DNA from: Vulcanimicrobiota bacterium
Lineage (GTDB): Bacteria > Vulcanimicrobiota > Xenobia > Xenobiales > JADMJV01
Reading direction: 5' to 3'
Length of the DNA: 64,000 nt
Assembly (NCBI GenBank): GCA_019637395.1
Contig: JAHBVR010000010.1
Span: 248,001-312,000, forward strand
This document shows positions 1 to 11,400 of this stretch, piece by piece (the first letter of the stretch is position 1; each line of letters begins with the position of its first letter). Under the pieces are notes generated by a model, which saw only the letters and a program-made list of their open reading frames with translations, was not told where the DNA came from and did no database searches. Position numbers and translations under genes: made by a program.

Positions 1-86
1 TCGTTGCACTGGCGCGGGTTCAAGGTTGCGCCCTGGTGACCTCAGACCAGCAAATGCGGCGCTTCTATCCGCTGGCCATCTGGTAA
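1..86 (+). CDS. PIN-domain protein, C-terminal fragment
   Basis: Only the last 27 codons lie in the window, read in the frame starting at base 3 and ending at TAA 84-86. The peptide contains ALARVQGCALVTSDQQMRRF and ends in LAIW. An alternating Ala-rich helix followed by hxLVTxD is the usual end of VapC-type PIN ribonucleases, where this Asp is one of the acidic metal ligands. The fragment is too short to exclude another Rossmann-like fold. A cognate antitoxin, if any, would lie upstream of the window. Confidence 0.5.
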   Translation, partial: VALARVQGCALVTSDQQMRRFYPLAIW

Positions 87-114
87 GCCCGCCTTATCCT
101 CCTTTGCAATTAGT

Positions 115-1101
115 TTAGCGCTTCCAAAACTCCTCAGCCTCATAAATCCGCTTCAAAAACGCCGAATTGAACTGCTCGGCCCGCGGGCACTCCAATAGCA
201 CCGGCTGCTCCCAGGCCCGCAGCGTGGCCTCCACCGACTGGGCCAGCGCCTGCGGATGATAGCCACCTTCCAGAAAACCGACCCGCAAAGCCAAGGGGCA
301 CCAGGCCGCCAGCAGTCCCGCCATCTGTCCAAAACCCGCCGAAGTAATGCCCATGGAGCCCAGCGGATCCGAGGCGTGCGCGTCATAGCCGCAAGACACC
401 AACAACAACTGCGGGTCCCAGCGCTCCAACACCGGCTTCACCAGATGCTGCAACGCGAACAAATATTCCGCGTCCCCACAGCCGGCCGGCAACGGAAGAT
501 TGTATAAATTGCCCTGCCCGCGCTCGTCATACCAGCCCGACCCTGGATACAACGGCCACTGATGAAACGACACAAAGCCAATCTCGGGATGGTTCACCAG
601 GCAATCCTGAGTGCCGTTACCGTGATGTACATCCCAATCCAGCACGAAGACCCGCTCCAGCCCCAGCACCTGGCGCGCATAGCGGGCCGCGATGGCGATA
701 TTCGAATACAAACAAAAACCCATCGAGCGCGTGGGCGTGGCGTGATGCCCCGGCGGTCGCACCAACGCGAACCCCTGGCCCCGCGCAGCCACCACCTCAT
801 CCAATAACCGCAACCCACCGCCCACGGCCAGACGAGCCACTTCCAAGCTGCGCGGACTCACCACCGTGTCAGAGTCCACTGAGCCGCCACCCTCGGCGGT
901 AATCTGCTCCAAAACCTCACTCACCCGCCCCGAGTGGCACAACTCCAACTCGGAAGAAACCGCCAATCGCGGCTCCAGGGACGACCACCCCTGACACTCA
1001 CCCAACCGGTGAAAAATCGCCGCCAGGCGCCCGGCGTTCTCGACGTGATGGCCGGTATCGTGCTCCAAAAAGACCGGCGACTGCAGCAAAAAGCTCCTCA
1101 T
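115..1101 (-). CDS. Histone deacetylase-family (AcuC/HDAC-like) amidohydrolase
   Basis: This is a zinc-dependent deacetylase-fold protein of the class II HDAC/acetylpolyamine amidohydrolase/AcuC superfamily, which removes acyl groups from lysine or polyamine amines in the cytoplasm. Visible hallmarks are RPPGHHA (paired active-site His), DWDVHHGNGTQ (metal-binding Asp and His), FHQWPLYPGSG and SCGYDAHASDPLG (second metal Asp). The length of about 328 residues is normal for the family. I chose the ATG at 1101 because it forms an ATGA overlap with the stop of the upstream transporter gene; an in-frame start at 1125 has no better ribosome site. It is the last gene of a coupled series after the giant coiled-coil and MFS genes. 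The substrate cannot be told from sequence. Confidence 0.9.
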   Translation of the reverse strand: MRSFLLQSPVFLEHDTGHHVENAGRLAAIFHRLGECQGWSSLEPRLAVSSELELCHSGRVSEVLEQITAEGGGSVDSDTVVSPRSLEVARLAVGGGLRLLDEVVAARGQGFALVRPPGHHATPTRSMGFCLYSNIAIAARYARQVLGLERVFVLDWDVHHGNGTQDCLVNHPEIGFVSFHQWPLYPGSGWYDERGQGNLYNLPLPAGCGDAEYLFALQHLVKPVLERWDPQLLLVSCGYDAHASDPLGSMGITSAGFGQMAGLLAAWCPLALRVGFLEGGYHPQALAQSVEATLRAWEQPVLLECPRAEQFNSAFLKRIYEAEEFWKR

Positions 1102-2462
1102 TCGTGCACTGGACCCGCTTTCCAAATCGGCAGGAAGACCAAAGCGCCCAACACCGCTGACCCGGCCAGCATCAAATAGGCTCCGTCCCAGCCAAAGTGG
1201 GCCTGCAAAGAGCTCACACCCACCCCTGAGAGAATGCCGCTCAGATAACCAAAAAAGCCGTGAAAACCGACGGCCGTGCCGGCTGCCCGCTTACCGGCCA
1301 GATCGGCCGACATCAAACCACCCAAAAACTGGGGCCCATACACGGTGAAGCCAATGCCGGCGATGCAGAAAGCCGACATCTGCCAGTGGCCCGCCGGCGA
1401 CTGCCAATAGGCCACAATAAACAGGGCGCATAGCAGCATACTGAAGAAACAAACCGGTGCCCGCCGGCTCTGGAAAAAGCGATCGGTGGCCCATCCCGCC
1501 ATCAGGCAACCCACCAGCCCGGCGATTTCAAAAATGCCGCTGACCAGCCCCGCCTGCACCAAGCTGATAGTTTTCACCTCGGTCAAATAAATGGCCGCCC
1601 AATTTAAAATACCGTAGCGTACCGTGTATACGAAGAAGTTCGCAAAACAGGCCAGCCATAAAGCAGGGTTGCGATAAACCCGGCGGCGCACCAACCCCGA
1701 CAGCTCTTCCTCCTCGGCCACAGGCTGCTTAAATCCAATCGGACCCGGCTCTTCCCCAGGCGCAGGACTAAAAGAAACCGGCGCGTCCTCTACATCCCAA
1801 GGCTCCTCTACCGGAGGTAAGCCCAGCGAAGCCGGCGTATCGCGCACCGAAGCATACAGGAAGACAACCGTCAAAACGCCGATCAGAGCAGGCAAAAAGA
1901 AGCAATAGCGCCAGCCATAGTGGCTACCCCAGTAAGCGCTCATGGTTAAGATGGCAAAAGTTCCGACCTGATGCGAGGTATTGAAAATGCCCCACTTCAG
2001 CCCGCGCTCACTGGGACGAAACCAGTGCGACAGAATACGCGCCGAAGGCGGAAAGCCAAAGCCCTGAAAGAACCCGTTCAAGACCCAGAGCACGCCCAGC
2101 ACGGTCACGGTCGAACCCAGCCCAAAGCCGAAATTGCACGCGGCCGCCAACAGCAAGCCCAAGGAAAGCAGCACGCGGGGGTTGGAGCGGTCGGCCATGA
2201 TGCCGGCCACATACTTGGCAAACCCATAGACTAAATCATGGAGCGTAAAAAAGACCCCGAAAGCGGCCTTGGTAATGCCCAGGTCTTGAGTCATCAGCGG
2301 TGCCGCCACCGGAATGTTCTTGCGCAAGAAATAATAAACTATGTAACCGACGTAGGTGGAAAAAAGCTGACGGTTGCGCCAATAATTATATCTAGAATAA
2401 ACCTCATCGCGGGGTACGGGCGCGGCCGGACCCGGCGGCGCCAACCAGACAGGCATTCCCAT
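1098..2462 (-). CDS. MFS transporter, organophosphate:phosphate antiporter-like
   Basis: A 454-residue, about 12-helix major facilitator protein. The N-terminal stretch YVGYIVYYFLRKNIPVAAP followed by a DLGITKAAFG-type loop and GIMADRSNPR resembles the GlpT/UhpC/PgtP organophosphate antiporter family, which exchanges sugar or glycerol phosphates for phosphate across the inner membrane. The central cytoplasmic loop (about residues 210-260) is long and acidic. The start ATG shares a base with the TAA of the giant coiled-coil gene (TAATG), and its stop overlaps the deacetylase ATG (ATGA), so the three are probably translated in series. A sensor role like UhpC is possible, but no UhpAB partner is adjacent. 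The substrate is inferred only at family level. Confidence 0.9.
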   Translation of the reverse strand: MGMPVWLAPPGPAAPVPRDEVYSRYNYWRNRQLFSTYVGYIVYYFLRKNIPVAAPLMTQDLGITKAAFGVFFTLHDLVYGFAKYVAGIMADRSNPRVLLSLGLLLAAACNFGFGLGSTVTVLGVLWVLNGFFQGFGFPPSARILSHWFRPSERGLKWGIFNTSHQVGTFAILTMSAYWGSHYGWRYCFFLPALIGVLTVVFLYASVRDTPASLGLPPVEEPWDVEDAPVSFSPAPGEEPGPIGFKQPVAEEEELSGLVRRRVYRNPALWLACFANFFVYTVRYGILNWAAIYLTEVKTISLVQAGLVSGIFEIAGLVGCLMAGWATDRFFQSRRAPVCFFSMLLCALFIVAYWQSPAGHWQMSAFCIAGIGFTVYGPQFLGGLMSADLAGKRAAGTAVGFHGFFGYLSGILSGVGVSSLQAHFGWDGAYLMLAGSAVLGALVFLPIWKAGPVHE

Positions 2463-5400
2463 TAAAATCCGGGCAGTTCCAGGCCGCCGCTACGCGACTC
2501 CTGACGCTCAGGAGAAGGCGCTTCCAGCAAAGATAACACCGGCGGCGCCGGCTTGCGCCTGGACACAGCCGGAGCCACCACGCCCGGAGCCGGCGGCCGC
2601 ACCTGCTCGGCCAGTTGCTGGCGGGCGCGCAGTTCGGCCAGCCGCTCTTCGGCCTCGCGCAGGCGCGCGCGCAATTCCTGGTCGGCCTGACCGGCCGCCT
2701 GCAAAGCCTCCTCCAGCTCGGCAACGCGCCCATCGCCCTGGCGCGAAAGGCGGGCCTCCTCCAGCTCTCGCTGTAAATCCACCAGCGCCTGCTCGCTGCG
2801 CTCCAGGCGACCCTCGGCCTGGGTTCGCCAGTAGCGGCTATCGGCCAGCTCCGACTCCAGCTCATCGCCCCGCAAACGCTGCCGCTGAATCTCCAGATCG
2901 GCCTCGGACACCCGCCTGCCCAAATCCTTGTTCTCGCCCTCGAGCCGGTCGATCTCCACCTGCAGGCGGCCGCGTCCACGCATTTGCGTCTTCAAGCCGT
3001 CCACTTCGGTCTGGCGGCCCTCCAGCTCGCGGCGCAACTGAGCCAGGTCGGCCTCATGTTCGCGCTGCATGGCCTGCAGCCGATCGGCCTCCTCGGCCTG
3101 CTGCATGGCCACACCCAACTGCGACTGCAGGGAACGAGCCCGCTCCTCAGTCTCGCGCAACTTATGCTGCAAAGCCTGCTGCTCGTCGCGCATCTGCTCG
3201 GCCTCGTTCAAAGCTCTCTCGTGCTCGCTCTCCAGCTCGGCCAGTCGCCGTGACGTCTGGGCCTGCAGTTCCTCCAGCCGCACCAACTGCAAACGGGCGG
3301 TTTCCGCCGCCAGCGCCTCGCCGCGCGTCCGCTCCAACTCGGCCAGCAGCCGCGTCTGCTCGGCCTGCAGTTCCAACAACTGCTGGCGGGCCTCACCCTG
3401 GTCCTGCTGCAGGCGTATCTGCTGCGCCTGATTCTCCTTGAGCCGATCCTGCAGCCCTTTGGTGAACTCCGCCTCCCGCTCCAGGCGCAGGCGACCTTGC
3501 TCCAACTGGCGCTTCAAATCGCTCACCATCAGCTCATGCTGCTGGCGTGTCTCTTCTAAGTGCTCGCGCAGATGAGTCGCTTGCTCTTCGGCCTGGCGCC
3601 GGGCGCTCTCCAAAGACGCGATTTGGGAACGCACCCCCTCGCGTTCCTGCAGTTGAATCTCCAGATCCTGGCGCTGGCGTTCGCCTTCCTGCAGGCGGGT
3701 ACGCAACGCGGCCGTCTGCTCCTGCTCGGCCAGCCAGGCGGCGCGCACCTGCTCCTCATCCAAAAGCAACGTATCCAGTCGCAACTGCAGACTATCTCGA
3801 TTGGCCTCGGTCTGATGTAATGCCTGTTTCAGCAGCACTTGATCGGCTTCCAACGCCGACACCTTGAGACGTTGGGAGTGGGTCTGCTCCTCCTGGTCGA
3901 GCAACTGGGCCTGCAGCTCCTGGTAGCGGCCCTCCAGGTGCTCCAACTTGGACTGCATGGACGCCTGAGCCGACTCGTTCAGAGCCCGTAGCGAACTCAG
4001 CTCGCCTTCTAAACTGGAACGGCGGGCCTGCATATCTTGCAACTGCATCTCCAGAGAATCGCGTTGACTGCGCTGCTCGCGCTCCAACTGGCTGATGCGC
4101 GACTCGCGTTCCACGGTGACCGCCTGGGCCTCGAAAACCTGCTTCTCCAAGCGGGCGCGCAGCTCGTTGAGGCGCTCCTGACCGCTCTTACGCTCGGCCG
4201 TCAGACGCTGCTCGCGTTCCTCCAGCTCCAATCCCAGCATTTCCACGCGCTGCTGCGAAACCAGCAGGCGGCTCTCCAAATCTTCCTGACGGCGCTGATT
4301 CTCCTCGACCGCCTTCTGCCAGCGAATTGCCTCCACCGCTTTATTTTCCAAAGCCCGATCCAGCTCGCCGGCCAGTTGACCTTTCTGGCGCAGCAACTCG
4401 TCGCGTTCCAGTTGCAGTTGGGCCTGATCCAGCAGCGATTGTTGCAAGCCATCGTAATCGACCTGCAATTGCTCCAACTCGCGTCCCAAGGAGGCGCGCG
4501 TTTCCTCCTCGCGCAGCAGACGCTGCTGAGTCTTATCCAGCTCTAGCTGAAGGCCGGCCAGACGAGAGGAGCGCTCGTTCAGCTCCAGCTCGCGCGCGTC
4601 GGCCTCCTGCCGGACCGTTTCCAAATCCTGACGCAACTGGTCGCGCTCGCGTCCCAGCCGCTCGCCGGCCACATTAACCTCGTGCAACTCGCTCTGGCGG
4701 GCCGATAACTCGCCCATGGCTTTGCCCAGGCGATCCTTGAGCTGCCCGACCACCTGCTCCAGGCGCTGACCCTGACGTTCCGCCTGCTGCAGGCTCTGCG
4801 TCATCTCCTCCAACTGGGTGTTCAAGCGATGCATCGTCTGACCCGAATCGGCCGACTCTTGAGCGGCGCGCTGGCGCAACTGCGCCAGTTGCGCATCCAG
4901 CGAGCGCGAGCGTTCCTGGCTCTGGCGCAATTGCTCGCTCATCTCGGCGGCGCGCATCTCCTGCTCGCTCAGTTGTCCGCGCAGACTGGTCAACTGCGCT
5001 TCCTGCAACTCGCAGCGGTTGCGGCTGCCCTCCAGCAAACCTTGCAGCTCTTCTACATCGCGATCACGCTCATGCAAATCACGCTGCCGGCTGCCCAGCT
5101 CTTCGCTGCGCTCGGCCAGGCGCGCTTCCAGCTCCAGACGCTCCTCGTGAGCCTGGTGCAGTTGGCTCTGCTGAACCTGAACCTGGTGCTCGGCTGCCTG
5201 CAGATGTTCCAGCTCGGCCGTCAGCTTGGCGCGGAATTCTTCCTCGCGTTGCAGACGGTTCTGTATTTGCTGCAGCTCGTGGCGCAGCCCTTCACCCTCC
5301 GAGCGCAACGCATCGCGCTCGCGCCCCAAACGCTCGCCGGCCGTCTGAACCTCGCGCAATTCGGCCTGGCGCTGGGACATCTCCTGAGTAGACTGAGCCA

Positions 5401-8400
5401 GCCGCTGCTTCAGTTGCTCGATGATCTGCTCGCGCCGCTGATTCTGCCGTTCGGACGCCTCCAGACGCGACTGTGCCTCGCTCAGCTCTTGCTGCAACGC
5501 CTGCTGGTTCTGCTGGGACAGACTGTTTTCCTGAGCCAGATTATGGCGCAACTGCTGTATCTGGATTTCCAGATTTCGCCCGCGCTCCTGGCTCTGGCGC
5601 AACTGGTCGGACAGCTCCTCGGTGCGGCTTTCCTGCTCCAGCAAAGCCGTGCGCGAATGGTGCAACTGAGCTTCCAAAAGCTCGACCTGCGAGCCCTTCT
5701 GCTCCAGGCGATCGCGCAGCAGCTCCAGGTCGCGCAGTTGCTCTTCGCGCTCCACCACCTCTCGGGCGCGGGCCTCCAACTGCTTTTCCAGTTCGACTTT
5801 CTCGGCGCGTAGGCTGTGCTGCAGATCCATTTGAATCTGCAAGGTGGCCTCGATCTCTTGAAGCCGCTCCAGTTCGGCCGAGAGGCCCTCGCGCAGCTCT
5901 TCCTCGCGCTGCAGACGATGGCTCAGACGATCCACCTCCAGTTGCAACCCGGCCGCCTTCTGAAAGCGCTCTTCCAGCTCGAGGGTGACCTCTTGCAGCC
6001 GAGCCTCCTTACGCTCGGCCTCGGCCCGGGCCAGCTCTTGCTCACGCGCGTTGCGCTCATTCTGCATTTGAGCGTCGCGCAGCTCACCCTGGCGGGCGGC
6101 TATTTCCTGCATGGCCTGATGCAAACGCTGCTTCAACTGGGTGACGATCTGCTCGCGCCGCTGATTCTGCAACTCGGACTGTTCCAAACGTCCCTGAGCC
6201 TCGCTCAGCTCGTTGGTCAACTGCAAGATGGCTTGCTGCGATAACCCGGCCCGTTCCTCGGTGGCATGCAGCTCGGCCAGGGCCCGCTCGGCCCGCTGCT
6301 CCTGCTCCTGCACCCGCAGTTGACTGTCGCGCAACTGCTCCTGGCCGCTCTGCACCGATGCGCGCAGCTCCTCGCCGGCCCCCTCCAGCTCGTCCACCGA
6401 AGCGGCCAGTTCGGCGACCCGACTTTCCAACTCGTCGCGGCGCCGGCGCACCGACTCCAGCTCGCGCTGCACGTCGGCTTCCGCCTGCAGCCGCCTCCCC
6501 AGTTCAGCCCGCTTTGCTTCCAGCTCCAGTTCGCGGGTATCCAGTTGCTCGCGCAAAGTCTGGCGCTCGCGCACTACTTGCTGTAACTCGGCGTGCATTT
6601 CCTCGGCCCGCTGCTTGAGGCCACTCAAGGCGTCGTTGGCCTTGCCGCGATGCTGGCGCAGGGTCTCCCCCAGGCGCTCCAACTGCTCCAGTAGTTGGGC
6701 CTCGCGCTCGCCGTGTTTTCGCTGCAGCTCGGCCGTGTCGGCAGCTAAACGCTGCTGTAACTCGGCCAACTGTTCTTCCAATCCGGCGATCTGCTTCTCG
6801 CGGCGCCCGGTCAGGCCGCGCGCCTGAGCCAGTTCATCCTGTAGCCGTTGCTCCAGCAGTTGGGCCTGCTGTACATCGCTCCAGGCTCCGGCCAGCTCGG
6901 CCCGCAACCGCTCTTCCTGCTCCAGGCCGCCGGCCAACTGCTGTTCCAAATCCCGTTCGCGCGACAGAGAACGCTGTAGATGGGTATCCAGCTCGCGCTC
7001 GCGCTGTTGTGACTTGCTCAGCTGATGGTCCAGCTCGCGTTCACGCAGGCGCACCCGATCCAGCTCGTCTTGAATCTCTTGCTGACCGGCCGCGGCCGCC
7101 TGCAACTGGGCCTGCACTCCGTCCAACTGGCTGCGCATGTTGTGCAGCTCCAACTTGAGCAGGCGCTCGCCCTCGGCTTCCGACTCCAGCTTGTCCACCT
7201 GGGCCAGCGCCTCGGCCAGACGGGCCTGCTGGACCAGCAACTGCTCCCCGGCTTCCTGATAAAGCCGCTGGTGCAGAGCCAACTGATCGCGCAACTGCTC
7301 TCCGAAGGCTTTCTCTTCGCGTAGATGCCCCTGCATCTGTCCCAGCAGCTGCTTGGACTGTCCGAAGCGGGCCACCGCCTGCTGCAACTTCTCCTGTAAT
7401 TGCTCGGCGCGTTCTTGTTCGGCCGCCAGTTGAGCCCGCAATTCCGCCTGAACTTCACTGCCCGCCGCCAGTTCCTCGCGTAACTCCCGCTGCTGCTCGG
7501 CACCTTCTCGCTCCAGGAACTGCGCCTTACTCAACGAGTGGCGCAACTCTTCCAGCAACGACTCCCGGTCACCCAGTCGCCGCTGCAACTCGTCCACATC
7601 CGCCTGGAGCCCGGCCTGGCGTTCCAGCAGTTCGGTCCGTTCGGCTGCGGAAAACTCCCGGACCTCGGCAAGCTCGGCCGCCGTCTCGCGCAGCTTCTGG
7701 CGCACTTTGTGAAACGCCTCGCTGAGCTTGGCCAAAGCGGCCTGGCGGTGATCCAGCTCGGCCTGCAACTGATCGACGTGCTGATCGCGGTTGTCGATCT
7801 CACCGTGCAACTGCTGCACCAGCGAATTCAGCTCCTGGGCCTCACCCGAAGCTTGCTGGAGCTGCTGGCGCAGACTTTCCAACTCGGAGCCGCGCTGCTG
7901 CAACTGTTCCTGCAATTCCTGTTGGGCCTTTTGCCCGCCGCTCCAACGCGCGCGCATTTCCGATTGCTCGAAGCGCATCGCCTGTTGCTGAAGATGTCCC
8001 TCCTCCAGCTCGGCGCGCAGTTCTTCGAGCTCCTCGCGATGCGAGCGCAGCTCGGCCTCCAACTCGCCCACGCGCTGTTCCAGCTCGGCCCGCTCCTGGC
8101 TCAGTTGAGCCACCTGCTTGCGCGAACTCTCCTCGCGCTCGCTCAGTTGGCGGAGATTCGATTCCTGCCACTGGTTTTCGGTTTCCACCTCGGCCAGGCG
8201 TTGTAAATCCCGATCGGCCTGCAGTTGGCGCTGCACGGAATTCTCCAGACGAACTTCCATGTCGGCCAACCGCTGCACCGTCTGCTCCAGCTCGCTCTGC
8301 AAGTGATCGCGCTCGCTCTCCACCTGGGAACGGCGCAGTTCGCCCACCTCCAGGCGTAGCTCCAAAGCCGTTAGCGACTCCTTGAGCTGCTCGCGTTCGC

Positions 8401-11400
8401 TCTGGAGAACGGTATGATCGTGACTGAGCTGGCGCAGCTTATCCAGCAGGGTCTGGCGCTGCTCGGCCAACCGGGCCAACTGGCTGTGGGCTGTCTCCAA
8501 CTGCAGGCGCGCTTGCTCGCGGCCTTGCTGCTCGCCGCGCAACTGCTCTTCCAGTTGGGCGCGCTCCTCGACGCGCCGGGCCAGTTCGCCCTCCACTTCC
8601 AGCAGGCGGGCTTCCTCGTCGCGCAGCCGTTGTTCCAGTTGGCTCTGCCAGAAAGTGGCCTGGCCCAGTTTCGACTCCCAGGCGGTACGCTCGCTTTGCC
8701 GCTCTTCTCCCAAGCGCGCCAGCTCCGCTACGCGCTCCTCTTGCAGCCGGCCCAGTTCCTCGACCCCGCGGCTCTGCTGCTCTTGAGCTTCGGCCACCTC
8801 GCGCTGCAGGACCGCCGCCTGCTGTTCCAGAGCCTGGCGCCGAGCCCTTTCGCTTTCCAGCAGGCCGGTGATGCGCTCCAGTTCACCGCGGCTCTGGTCG
8901 CTCTGCTGCTGTTGCCGCTGCAGCAGCTCGTGCAACTCCAGCAATTGCTCGCCCTGGCCTTCAGCCAGCGCACGGGAGGCGTTCAGGTCCTGCGCGAGCT
9001 GCTGGTTGAGAGCCCGCGTTTGCTGCAGTCCGGCCACCAGCTCCTTGAGCTTGGCTTCCAACTGCTGCCGCTGCTCCAACACCTTTTGCAGCTGGGCCTG
9101 GGCCTGCTGGGACTCCTTGAGACGGCGCTCGGAAAGCTGCTTGTGCTGCTGCTCCATCTCGCCCAGCCGCCGTTGCAGCGCCAGCGACTCCTTGCGCATG
9201 CCGTCGGTGGAGCTGCGCAGGCGGAAGACTTCCTGGGTTTTCTCGGCCAGCTCGCGAGCCAGCCCCTCGGCCCTCCCTTCGGCCTGGCCGTGCCGCTCTT
9301 CCCAGCCGGCCAAATCCTGTTCCAGCGTCTCGATCTGAGCCTGGGCCAGCTGCAGCTCCTCCTGACTGCGATTGAGTTCGCCTTGGCGGACCCGCAACTG
9401 AGAGACCACTTCCTCGTAGCGCCGTGTCTGATCGACCTGAAACTGTTGTTGCTCGGCCAATTCCTGACGGGCCTGCTGGTAGGCCGCCACCAGCTTCTCG
9501 CGGTCGGCCTGGAGTACTTTCAACTGGCTCTTATAACGGCCCAGATTGCTTTCCTGAGCGTTGATTTGTTGCAAACGCGAGGCGCTTTCAGCGGTTTGCT
9601 GGCGCAGTTGTTGCTCCAGCGCCGTCACCGCCGACTGCAGGGCCTCGCGCCGCGCCTGCTCCTTGCCGGCCTCTTCCTGTTCGTTCTGCAGAGCCGCTTC
9701 CAGCTCGAAAACCTGTTCCTGGCGTTCGATCAATTCCTGAGCGATCTGCTCCGCCTGCTGATTGGCCTGGTCCAACTGGCGGCGCACCACCGTAAGCTCG
9801 GCGTCGCCCTGGCGAATCTTCTCCTCGAACTCTTCCAGATCTCGAGCGCGGCGTTCCAGCTCGCCCTGCCAGCGCTCTTTTTCGGCGCGCGCCTGTTCCT
9901 CTAATTCCTGCTGGCGGCGCTCGGCCAGTCCTTGTTCGGCCAAAAGACGCTGTTCCAGCAGTTGGTGCTTTTGCTCCAGCTCCTGGAAGGCCTGATGCTC
10001 CTGTTGGCGCGTTTCAGCCAACCGGTCCAGGCGCCGTTGGCGCCCCCGGCTTTCCTCTTCCAGTTGAGCGATTTGCTCTTGGAGCGAGTGGTGCAACTGC
10101 AGCCATTCGTTCTGCTGCGCCGTGCTGTCCTGAGCCTGCAATTGCAGCTCTCCCAGTTGAAAGCGCAGCTCCTCCATGTCCTCGGCCTGTTGCTGCGTAA
10201 GCTGCTGCGATTCGCGCAGGCGCGCCACCGCTTCCAGCAGCTTCTCTTTGAGAGCGCTCTGAACCTGACCGGCCTTGCTCAGCTCCAGGCGCAATTTCTC
10301 CAACTGTTGCTCGAGCTTACGGCGCTCCTCGCTCTGGGTATCGCGCCACTGTTCCGAAGCGTGCAGAGCTTCTTCCAAATCTTGCAACTGCTGATGGAGC
10401 GACTCCACCTCAGTTCGACTGCGCTGCCACTGTTGGCGCAACTGCTCTTGCTCGGCCAGCGCCTGCGTCCGCTCACCCCGCAACTGGTCGCGCTGGTTTT
10501 CCAATTCGGCCAGTTGTTGGCCGCGCACTTCCAGCTCGGCCTCCAAGGCGGCCACCTGTTTAGCCGAAAGCTCCCGTTGCTTGAGCGCTTCCTGCAGTTG
10601 CTGCTGGCGCGCCGCCAGTTGCAGTTTGGCCTGCTGAAAGGCTCCGCCCACCTGTTGGAGACGTTGGCTGAGCTTCTCGGTCTGGCGCTGCCGCTCCAAA
10701 TCCTGGGCCCGCGCCTGGCGGGCCGCCTGCTCCTGCAGGGCCAACTGCTTCTGTTGCTCCTCCAAAGCTTGCTGCGCCTGGCGTAAAGACTCCTGAAGCG
10801 TTTCGCCCTCGTGCAGGCGGTGCTCCAGTTCTTCGGTTAAAAACTCGATTTCGTGGCGGGTGGAGGCTTTGAGCTGCTCCAACTGCGCGCTCAACTGCGA
10901 GCGCTCCTGGTCCACCCGCTCGGAGGCAGCCTGTAGCTCCTGCCACTGCGCCTGCAGACTCTCTTCCCGCTGCTGGGCCGCCTTGAGTTCTTGCAACCAG
11001 CCTTCGCCCTGGCGGCGGGCCGCCAGCTCCTGCTCCTGAGCCTTTCCCAGTTCTTCCAGGAGAGCCTGATGCTGCTGGTGTTCTTCCTCCAGCACCGCCC
11101 GCAGCGAATCATTTTCCTGGCCGCGCACCTGGGCCACGTTGCGGGCTGCTTCCAGAGCGATGCGCTGATTGCGCACTTCCTCGTTGAGGGCTTGCTGTTT
11201 GGGCACCAACTGATGCAGCTGCAACTGGCGTTTTTCCAGTTCATCCTGCAACTGGCGCCGCTGCGCCTGGGTTTGCTGCAATTCTTGACGCACCGACTGC
11301 AGTTGCGTCCGGGCCTCATCCTGGTGCTGCTGGCTCTCCAGAATCAGGTTGGCCAGTTCCTGGCGCACTGTCAGCAACTGGTTCTCCAGGCCGGCGCCCC